Assembly: GCA_963579025.1 (NCBI GenBank)
Contig: CAUZFZ010000038.1
Location: 1 to 64,000 of the forward strand
From: CAUZFZ01 sp963579025
GTDB taxonomy: Bacteria > Planctomycetota > Planctomycetia > Planctomycetales > Planctomycetaceae
Direction: 5' to 3'
DNA: 64,000 bases
Of this stretch, positions 1 through 7,400 are shown one piece after another. The position numbers and the translations under genes were made by a program. Under the pieces are notes generated by a model that worked only from the letters and a program-made list of their open reading frames with translations, did no database searches and was not told where the DNA came from. Numbering within the stretch: the first letter of the stretch is position 1; each line of letters begins with the position of its first letter.

Positions 1-90
1 AAGGCAGGGGACCTCACGACCGGAAGTGCGATTCGTCTCCGATTCGTCCTTGTTTTCGGTAGGTTCCCCCAGATTGCCTCATCGTCGCGT

Positions 91-339
91 TTGAGTCCAA
101 GCGGTCCCTTCGGCCGGGAATTGCTGAGTGCAGACCAGACCAGGCATCTTCGGGAACTGTCGGCCGAATCACTCAGACACGTGGATCAGGTCTGCGAAGC
201 GTACGAAGCCGACGTTCGAAACGGTTCCGGGCGGGATCTCCACACTTACGTGATCGGTCTCGATCCGTGGGAACGGGCGGCAGCGCTACGCGAAATGCAA
301 TTGCTCCAAGCGGAACTGGACGTCGCGTCTCACGACTGA
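91..339 (+). CDS. Short kinase-N-terminus-like protein, copy 1
   Basis: This small protein (about 72-82 aa) is one of three paralogues in the first 4 kb. Shared blocks are SADQTRHLRELSAESLR, VCEAYEADVR and ERAAALRE. The same pattern, a short helical stretch followed by a run rich in Leu, Arg and Glu, opens the kinase giant at 4408-9114 (residues about 15-60), so these read as stand-alone or truncated copies of the domain that precedes planctomycete Ser/Thr kinase domains. The start is uncertain. The other copies begin with ATG at the SADQT position, but here that codon is CTG, so initiation would have to use TTG at 91 or 121. No kinase domain follows. It may be a decaying copy; a function cannot be assigned. 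Confidence 0.45.
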   Translation: MSPSGPFGRELLSADQTRHLRELSAESLRHVDQVCEAYEADVRNGSGRDLHTYVIGLDPWERAAALREMQLLQAELDVASHD

Positions 340-370
340 TTCCTTATGTAACAGGCCGGTATAACGACAA

Positions 371-453
371 CAGCACCGGTTGCCTGCATCCGGCGCGGTT
401 TGGTCACTGATTGGAAACCTCTTGTCGCTGCGTGCGAGCAACCAGTGCCACCC
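371..453. repeat. Degenerate copy of the triple-hairpin repeat
   Basis: This is a worn copy of the repeat seen intact at 1823-1938 and 2017-2132. The ACCGGTTGC start, the CCTCTTGTCGCTGCG block and the GAGCAACCAGTGCCACC end are recognisable. It lies just upstream of the secreted-protein gene that starts at 515. Confidence 0.6.
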
Positions 454-514
454 TGCGAACAGTCCGCTAGTGCTCACGCGACTTCACTCTCTCTCTACTC
501 GGAAGGCCTCCAAA

Positions 515-1738
515 ATGCGAGTTGCATTCAGAAGCACCCTGTTAGTGATCTTTGCTCAGTGTATCCTCGGGTCGTCGCTCGCCCGAGAAGTCTTCTCTGA
601 CGATAACAACACTCACGACAGATTTTATACAAGTAGCAAACTGCAAGTCGATACCTTGAATAAGTTGGACTCGAGTTCCACGATGCGTGCACAAACCCGG
701 GTGAATCTCAGAGTGGTCTGCGGCAAGGCGGCACAGAATGACCCAAATCCTGACGTCCTGTTGATCCTTGACTTGACGGGTACGGCAAAACCGGGGAGAT
801 TCTCGGTCAACGATGACTACTATCGACCGCTGGACCGCCTGCTTAAGAATAAACTTGCAGGTGGTATAAGGCTCTATAAGGAACTTGACGATCTGGATAG
901 CCTGAGTGCTACTCAGCGTAAGTCACGGTTGACGGCGGCACAGAAATCATCCCTGGAGAGCGGTCATGGCGCGGTCGAAGCCATTGATAGCGATGAATGG
1001 TACGGGCCTGTGCAGGATTACTTTGGATGGCAGGTTGCTCTCGCGAAGGACAAAAGTAGGACGATGCCAGACACCGCGCACTTCGGCTTGCCAGAATACT
1101 TCCAAAGGTGGTCGAAAATTGAACAGAGACCCATTACCGGATTCAAGACGGGCAGTAATGGGTTTTCCTCGGATTTTTCGGTCGAGGCGGGGACCGGCGG
1201 CATCTCTGTTGGTGGCTCTACATCCAGGAGTACACAGTGGAACGCCAGTGAGGTTCGGGTCCGAAGTTATGCCATTGATGAGAGCGGTTCACGAGGCAAT
1301 CTCACGGCGGGGACGGCGTATGAGTTTAATCAGCTCGACGGAAACCAGGAGTTTTACTGGCCGCGATCCGAAGGAGCCGAGGGAAATGGCTACCGCGAAG
1401 TGCCAACGGCTTTTGAGAATTTCACATTCGATGGAGCTAAAGGTTTTCCAGTGAGGGAGTTCCAGAATAGCCTCAAAGCACAGTATGTGTGGAAGCTCGA
1501 CGAGGCTCCGAAAACGGGGCATGTGTGGGTCTGTCCGCACATGTATCACCGCGCCATGTTTTGTGAAGCAGATGGAACATACACCTTTGCGTGGGTTGGA
1601 AGCCACGCTTCACAATACATACGAGTCTCATGGGACTCGAATCCGACTCTTGAGTCGCAAGCGGCGATTACATTCTGGACACCGAATCAATGCAATAAAT
1701 ACGAGCAGGCAAACGTCTTCGTCAGGGTTGTCCCTTGA
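515..1738 (+). CDS. Secreted protein of unknown function
   Basis: A 407-residue protein begins with a typical signal peptide (MRVAFRSTLLVIFAQ, cleavage near the SSLA motif around residue 23). The frame is open further upstream to 380, but that part reads through the degenerate repeat, so ATG 515 is the better start. The mature part has scattered Cys residues, a Gly/Ser-rich stretch (residues about 205-235) and a C-terminal region rich in aromatic residues. I recognise no domain. Codon use and base composition look more AT-rich than in neighbouring genes, and repeats flank it on both sides, which would fit an acquired gene. It may be exported or surface-associated; nothing nearby explains its role. 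Confidence 0.7.
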   Translation: MRVAFRSTLLVIFAQCILGSSLAREVFSDDNNTHDRFYTSSKLQVDTLNKLDSSSTMRAQTRVNLRVVCGKAAQNDPNPDVLLILDLTGTAKPGRFSVNDDYYRPLDRLLKNKLAGGIRLYKELDDLDSLSATQRKSRLTAAQKSSLESGHGAVEAIDSDEWYGPVQDYFGWQVALAKDKSRTMPDTAHFGLPEYFQRWSKIEQRPITGFKTGSNGFSSDFSVEAGTGGISVGGSTSRSTQWNASEVRVRSYAIDESGSRGNLTAGTAYEFNQLDGNQEFYWPRSEGAEGNGYREVPTAFENFTFDGAKGFPVREFQNSLKAQYVWKLDEAPKTGHVWVCPHMYHRAMFCEADGTYTFAWVGSHASQYIRVSWDSNPTLESQAAITFWTPNQCNKYEQANVFVRVVP

Positions 1739-1822
1739 ATTAGCTGCGGGAACTGATCAAAGAAGTCCTGAGGCAGGGTGGCCCGACCACAGGTGGTCGG
1801 GTTCCTTTGGCACAGGAACCCA

Positions 1823-1938
1823 CGCAGGGTGGCCCCGGTTGCTTGCAACCGGGGCGGCGCAGCCGCATGAGGCGCTGGGAGATTGATTCAACGCCTCTTG
1901 TCGCTGCGCGACACTGGTTGGCGAGCAACCAGTGCTAC
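1823..1938. repeat. Triple-hairpin repeat, unit A
   Basis: This unit of about 115 bp has three inverted repeats in order. The first is CCCCGGTTGC/TTGCAACCGGGG. The second is a long stem pairing GCGCAGCCGCAAGAGGCG-like sequence with CGCCTCTTGTCGCTGCGC. The third is CACTGGTTG/CAACCAGTG around a GCGAG loop. A partial hairpin unit (GCAGGGTGGCCCGACCAC and its inverse) precedes it at about 1773-1810. The unit resembles intergenic REP/BIME-type elements, but no RAYT-type transposase is present in the window. Confidence 0.8.
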
Positions 1939-2016
1939 ACCAGGGAAGTGCGTCACTCGCTCCGTGTTGCCGGCCTGCTGCAGTCGTCCTCTCCGTTGTG
2001 AAAACGGCCGACATCC

Positions 2017-2132
2017 CGCAGGGTGGCCCCGGTTGCTTGCAACCGGGGCGGCGCAGCCGCAAGAGGCGTTTGGATACCGATCCAATGCCTCTTGTCGCTG
2101 CGCGACACTGGTTGGCGAGCAACCAGTGCTAC
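2017..2132. repeat. Triple-hairpin repeat, unit B
   Basis: This is a near-identical copy of unit A (1823-1938). It has the same GCAGGGTGGCCCCGG start, the same GCTTGCAACCGGGG hairpin and the same CACTGGTTGGCGAGCAACC end. About 75 bp of related flank (CGTCACTCGCTCCGTGTT and TTGTGAAAACGGCC) separates it from unit A. Confidence 0.8.
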
Positions 2133-2224
2133 CTCGGTGAAGCGCCGTCTCGAAGACCTGTTTCCCGCAAACGAACGAAGCAATTGGCCGTTTGCACTCG
2201 GGCGAGCCAACTGAAGTCGTAAAC

Positions 2225-2641
2225 GCGGCCTGCTAATGTCGTTCTCTCCGTTGTGAAAACGGCCGGCATCCCGACTCGGCCGAAGATACTCAGCAGAGCA
2301 GGCCACTCCTGGCACTGCTTTCGACATCTCTTTCATAGTGGCAACAGTTTCGGTCGGAGTGACCGTCATGAGTGCAGACCAGACGAGTCATCTGCGTGAA
2401 CTGTCGGCCGAATCACTTAGACGCGTGGATCGGGTCTGCGAAGCGTACGAAGCCGACGTCCGACCTGGTGTCGAACTTGACATTGACACCTACGTCACCG
2501 GACTATCCCTGTCTGAACGGGCGGCAGCGCTTCGCGAATTGCGATTGCTCGGTGACGAACTGGACGCCGCGCCCAGCGAGTGATTGCTGATGTCACCGCG
2601 GTGAGGGCCGTATGGTTGAGATTCATAAGAACGGTGGGCCG
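2225..2641. repeat. Segmental duplication, copy 1 (partner 3395-3810)
   Basis: This block of about 415 bp is repeated with few differences at 3395-3810. It includes a leader (GAGCAGGCCACTCCTGGCA, then CGACATCTCTTTCA), the short ORF at 2368, and the 3' tail that runs into MVEIHK. The copies diverge abruptly after GTGGGCCG. Downstream of this copy comes a short coding-like stretch and then the hairpin repeat. Confidence 0.8.
2368..2583 (+). CDS. Short kinase-N-terminus-like protein, copy 2
   Basis: A 71-aa paralogue of the ORFs at 91 and 3537. The start is taken at ATG 2368 because the conserved part begins MSADQT in both intact copies; GTG 2359, also in frame, lies three codons upstream. The sequence is charged and predicted helical, with VCEAYEADVR and ERAAALREL blocks like the N-terminal region of planctomycete kinases. 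No kinase domain follows: after the stop there is a short ORF beginning MVEIHKNGGPGPDSS at 2612 that runs into a hairpin repeat. The ORF may be a relic of a larger signalling gene or a stand-alone adaptor. Confidence 0.5.
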   Translation: MSADQTSHLRELSAESLRRVDRVCEAYEADVRPGVELDIDTYVTGLSLSERAAALRELRLLGDELDAAPSE

Positions 2642-2712
2642 GGCCCCGATTCGTCACTGCAGGCCCTGATTGAGCAGCATGATGGACTGCTGGAGAGACT
2701 CTGCACACAGAA

Positions 2713-3100
2713 CGCAGGGTGGCCCCGGTTGGTTGCAACCGGGGCGGCGCAGCCGCAAGCGGCGTTTGGATACCGATTCAATGCCTCTTGTCGCCGGGTG
2801 GCACCGGTTGATGAGCCTCAACCCTGGGGTGGCCCTGTTGCTTGCAACTTGGGCGGCGCAGCCGCGGGGTGGCACAGGTTGATGAGCCTTAGTACTGAGG
2901 GTGGCCCTGTTGCTTGCAACCTGGGCGGCGCAGCCGCAAGAGACCACGGGCTCTCTCTTGTCGCGGGTGGCAATTGTTGAGTCTGAACGGTGAGGGCGCC
3001 CTGTTTCCTGCAACCCAAAGTGGCGCGGCGGCAAGAGGCTGCTCAGGTACACGGCCTCTTGTCGCTGAGCGACACTGGTTGCGAGCAACCAGTGCCATCC
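2713..3100. repeat. Compound triple-hairpin repeat, unit C
   Basis: This is an expanded array related to units A and B. It has an intact GCAGGGTGGCCCCGG start, then three further GGTGGCCCTGTTGC/CTTGGGCGGCGCAGCCGC sub-units separated by GGTTGATGAGCCT spacers. It ends with CGACACTGGTTGCGAGCAA. The inner sub-units are degraded to different degrees, which suggests local duplication of parts of the element. Confidence 0.75.
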
Positions 3101-3246
3101 GGGGAGGGGCTTGTGTGATCGTGCAACCTGCGAGTTACAGAACAGGCGCGGCCACACGACGGAGTGTCCGATGAATCGTCCTGCTGGTGCCAATCGTTGA
3201 CGTCTTTGTTCGTCCTCTGCATTCTGCCCGGATGCAGGGCCAGCCA

Positions 3247-3362
3247 CGCAGGGTGGACCCGGTTGCTTGTAACCGGGGCGGCGCAGCCGTAAGAGGCGCT
3301 GGGATACTGATTCAATGCCTCTTGTCGCCGCGTGACACTGGTTGGCGAGCAACCAGTGCTAC
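3247..3362. repeat. Triple-hairpin repeat, unit D
   Basis: This is a fourth full-length copy of the repeat, with minor changes (GGTGGACCCGG and TTGTAACCGGGG). The same downstream flank as unit A follows (CGTCACTCGCTCCGTGTT), which shows that repeat and flank were copied together. Confidence 0.8.
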
Positions 3363-3394
3363 CCCGGGGAACTGCGTCACTCGCTCCGTGTTAC

Positions 3395-3810
3395 CGGCCT
3401 GCTACTGTCGTTCTCTCGGTTGTGAAAACCGCCGGCAACCCCACTGGGCCGAAGAAGCTCGACCGAGCAGGCCACTCCTGGCAGTGCTTTCGACATCTCT
3501 TTCACAGCGGCAACAGTTTCGGTCGGAGTGACCGTCATGAGTGCAGACCAGACCAGGCATCTTCGTGAACTGTCGGCTGAATCGCTGAGACGCGTGGATC
3601 GGGTCTGCGAAGCGTACGAAGCCGACGTCCGACTCGGTGTTGAACGAGACATTAACACCTACGTCACCGGACTATCCCTGTCCGAACGGGCGGCAGCGCT
3701 TCGCGAATTGCTATTGCTCGCTGACGAACTGGACTCCGCGCCCAGCGAGTGATTGCTGATGTCACCGCAGTGAGGGCCGTATGGTTGAGATTCATAAGAA
3801 AAGTGGGCCG
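3395..3810. repeat. Segmental duplication, copy 2 (partner 2225-2641)
   Basis: This is the partner of the block at 2225-2641, carrying the third short ORF (3537-3752) and the same leader. Downstream it joins a class III cyclase remnant instead of a hairpin repeat. Confidence 0.8.
3537..3752 (+). CDS. Short kinase-N-terminus-like protein, copy 3
   Basis: A 71-aa paralogue of the 2368 ORF, nearly identical over its whole length. It begins at ATG 3537 (MSADQTRHLREL), with an in-frame GTG nine bases upstream. It carries the same VCEAYEADVR and ERAAALREL blocks as the region before kinase domains in planctomycete Ser/Thr kinases. A reading frame resembling a nucleotidyl cyclase begins 60 bp downstream (3813), which suggests that an ancestral gene or operon combined this module with a signalling enzyme. 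Function unknown. Confidence 0.5.
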   Translation: MSADQTRHLRELSAESLRRVDRVCEAYEADVRLGVERDINTYVTGLSLSERAAALRELLLLADELDSAPSE

Positions 3811-3812
3811 AG

Positions 3813-4022
3813 GAACTGACAACGGCACTGAACGACTACTTCGGCGAGCTGATCGAGATTGTCGTCGAACACGGCGGAGACGTCCTGAAATTCGCCGGCG
3901 ATGCGTTGGGCAGCTCAGCCTCTGATCGGTTTCAGTCACTGGGCATCGAGGATGCCGCGGTACTCCGATGCAGCACGCGTTGCGTGGAGATCGACACAGG
4001 GGATTGCCTTGCGCGCGACTGA
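3813..4022 (+). pseudogene. Remnant of a class III nucleotidyl cyclase domain
   Basis: A 69-codon open stretch without a start codon reads ELTTALNDYFGELIEIV, then HGGDVLKFAGDAL, a degraded stretch, and then IEDAAVLRCSTRCVEID before TGA 4020. This matches the start of class III adenylate/guanylate cyclase catalytic domains (L..LN.YF..LI..V..HGGDV.KFAGDAL). The Asp of FAGDAL corresponds to the second metal-binding position. The first metal-binding region and everything after the EDAA helix are missing, so it cannot be active. The residual in-frame conservation suggests recent decay. Confidence 0.75.
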
Positions 4023-4036
4023 CGGCAACCGGTTAC

Positions 4037-4406
4037 GGCACTCACTTTGCGGTTCACGCCCCGTGAGCCGACGGCGCTAGCCCAATGCCCCCAGAGTTGT
4101 CGGATCGAGGAGTGAAATTGTAGAGCAATTGTCCCAATTGCTCGGGAGGAACAACTGGGACAATTGTTCTACATTCCACAACTCTGGGGCCTTTGAGCGC
4201 TAGGCGCGGGCATTGAACGCGAACGAACCGTTCCGAGGCCCGCGGCTAGCGCCCAATGGCCCCAGAGTTGTAGCGGAACGGCGCAAGCCGTCCGGTGCGG
4301 CGCGATGAAACTCCGCGAAAACCGGGCGGCTTGCGCCGCACCGCTACAACGATTGCCACAACTCTGGGGCCTGCGGCTAGCGCCGACGGCTCACAAAGTG
4401 AGTGCC
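4037..4406. repeat. Nested palindrome of 370 bp
   Basis: Outer arms at 4037-4081 and 4376-4406 pair through GGCACTCACTTTG and GTGAGCCG(A/T)CGGCGCTAGC, with a 13-base insertion in the left arm. Inside lie two hairpins, each bounded by CCCCAGAGTTGT/ACAACTCTGGGG. One spans 4089-4189, with inner arms 4120-4136 and 4156-4172 (GTAGAGCAATTGTCCCA). The other spans 4260-4369, with the GTAGCGG..GGCGCAAGCCG stem. The element ends exactly at the stop codon of the kinase giant. It resembles a non-autonomous palindromic element or a composite of two. Confidence 0.75.
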
Positions 4407-4407
4407 A

Positions 4408-7400
4408 TTACGGCCGGACGATTTGAATCACCAATAGGGCGTATTCAGCAATCGGAAGGCCCGGTGTGATGATCAGTTCGGAGCCGGAGTCCTGGCGCCC
4501 AAGGTCTTTGATCGAACCGTGGCCACCGGGGATGTTGGCTGCCAGGTAATACGACTTCGGCTCCTGCAGGAGACCTCCGGCATTCCAGAGATGGGGTGCG
4601 TCGTCTGACAGGATGGCCTGCCCTTCCGGGCCGACGGCGAGAGGGCTGCCAGTGACAACATTCCACAGCTCGAAGTACTGGCGGCCTGTTTTGTCGAGCG
4701 TGCGCAGTTTGACCACACGCCATGTTGATCGCGAACCCGGCTCGGCTGATTCATCAAGGATGATGCGGCCCTCTGTCGTACACGAGACATATCCTCGGCT
4801 GGTTTTCAGTCGGATGATGTCGCTGGGCTGAACGGTATTGGTGATGAGCCTGGAGGACTCGGGCGTGGCCGGCGGCGTAATTCGCTGTTGAGGGCGGAAT
4901 CGCCGGCTGTCCGGCTGAAGGATTTCGTTCTCGAATCCGCGGACGTGCAGCTCGTTCCAATGCGTCAACAGTTCATTCGCAGACAGCCGTTCCATGTCGA
5001 GGTTTCTGGAGACGCGACTGCAGGTGAGCACGGGCAGCAGTCGGTTCAGCTCAGACTGAGAGCCGGTCCAGCGAGGTGGCAGTGTCCACTGCGACACGGC
5101 TCCGGATGCGCTGACAGCGACAATCGACTGTCCGTCCGGTGAGACGGCGACGCGTTCGAGTTGACCGCCGGTCGGGAGTAGTGCCAGGAGCTGCGGTGTT
5201 GCGGCTGTCTGCTGTTGTGAACCTGGTAGGATGGGCACTCCTGCCCGTCCGTCAGGATGTTGCGGTGATTCGGGACGGGCAGGAGTGCCCATCCTACGGG
5301 CGATGTTCCATACGGCGATGGTGTCGGACTGGGAGACGGTGGCGATCGTCTCTCCGGTTGCGCTCTGTGCCATCTGGTAGATGACGTCGCCGTGTTTCTG
5401 GACCGGGCCGATCGGCTGGCCGGTGCGGAAGTCACGGATGCGCATGGTTCCGTCGCGGTGGCCGCTGATCAGGTAGCGTCCGTCGGGACTGCAGTGCAGC
5501 ATTCGAGCGTTGGGGTCAGCGGACTCGTACTGCAGGGCTCCTGTCGCCGTCTCCCAGACTCGCAGCAGACCGTCGTAGTCGATGGATGCGGCCAGAGTTC
5601 CGTCGGGAGTGACCGTGACGTACTTGATGTTCTGCGAATGTCCCTCGCTCTGCTCTGTGAGTTGTTTGCCAGTGGCCAGGTCCCAGGCGGCTGCGAAAAT
5701 GCCGCCGGTCACCAGAATGCGGCTGCCTGCGTCGAAGGCGAAATCAAATGGTTTGTTGACGACGTTCCGGACCTTTTCGGACAGCCGAGTCGTGCCCGCC
5801 CGCCAGTCGTAGACGCGAATGGCTCCCTTGTCAGTGCACGCCAGCAGCCGTCCGTCCGGATTGAAGCGGGCCGACAGGGCCGGGAACTGCGCGAGCTGCT
5901 GACCAGTGGTAATGTCCCAGACAATCGCACGGTCGTGTTCGTCCACCGTCAGCAGGTGATCACCGTCCGGACTCGCGGTGATACGCAGCACGGGAGCCCC
6001 GGCATCGAACGATCTGGCGGCGAAACCGGAATTGCCGATCGGCGTGATGCGGATCAGACCGTCCTGACCTGCGGTGGCAACAAACAGCTCGGCAGCCGCT
6101 TCCGGGATTTCGATCGGGACGTCGTCTGCAGCGGGAGTCTGCCCGTTCAGAATTCGTCGAGAGATGAAGCATGCGTCGCTGGCCGCGTTACCCTCATGCA
6201 GAGTCTGCGGGCGGAGAACCGTGGCCAGGTCGCGGATCCAGGTGGGCTGGTCAGCTCCTGCAGTCAGCAGAAAGCGGCTGTCAGAGCTGAACTCAACGCG
6301 CGACAGTGGTCCCGAGTGACTTAACGGGGGCGTGACCGATTCGCCGGTCTGTGTCCTCCACAGTCTTGCCGTGGCGTCGTATCCGGCCACGGCAAACAGG
6401 CTGCCGTCCGGACTGAATCGGCCGTCCGAAAGTCGGGCCGTGTAAAACTGCTCGGGAAACCGCGGCTCTCCCGATAGGCTGTTACGCACGGTGGCGAAGT
6501 AGGCCCAGTCGGTTTCGAGCGTGGAGCGGCCATCGGGACTGAACTGCACGGAAGCAATGCGATCGACTCGTTTGTACGGCCCGGCAATGGTCTCGCCCGT
6601 GTCCGCCTCCCAGATGATGACGTTTCCATCAAGTCCGCCCGAGACGACTCGCTGCCCGTCGGGGCTGAACGCCGCTGACGAGACCATGCGTTTTTTGTGT
6701 GACACTTCCACCAGTTGTTTTCCGCTGCTGACGTCCCAGGTGCGCACGCGATCGCCATCAGACCGGAATTCGTTCGAGCCCCAAGTGAGCAGTCGTGTGC
6801 CGTCCGCGCTCAGTTCAAGGTGGTTCAGCCCATCAGCGTCGTGAATGATGGGCGGCGAGACAGACCGACCACTCGCTGCCTCCCACACGCGGGCTGTTCC
6901 GCTTTTCCGCGCCGTGGCAATCAGCAGCTCGTGCCAGTCGAACGAGACATCGACGACAGGATCATCGTGAGGAATCGCTCTGGCAGGCTTCCCGTCTGAC
7001 GCATTCCAGAGCCGGACGATCTGGTCGTCGCAGGTGGCCGCCAGGTATCGCCCCTGGGGACTGAACCAGACTCCGCTGATACGGGCCGGGCTGTTGATCT
7101 CGCGGATGACCGGCTCGCCACTTTCCAGGTCCAGTAACCGGATGACGGATGTCTGTGACCGGTTTTCAACACGTACGACGTGGTTGGCGTGTGGAGCCAG
7201 GCGGTATAGCGGGGCATTCCCAGTCAGCTCGTCCGTGGCCGGCCAGATGGACTGCGGCACGGGAAGCTGACGCAGCAGGATGCCTAACCTCTGGCGATGA
7301 AGACGCTCGACCGGTGACCAGCCGGTTGAGGGATCTCGCAAGGTGCTCGGCTCACCCTTTACCGTTTCAGCAGCGATGGTCGTGTCGATCTCGAAGGCCT

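Noticed and set aside
5392..6324. 310-residue plus-strand frame antisense to the kinase-WD40 gene
   Set aside because: No domain, biased composition and fully inside a conserved gene.
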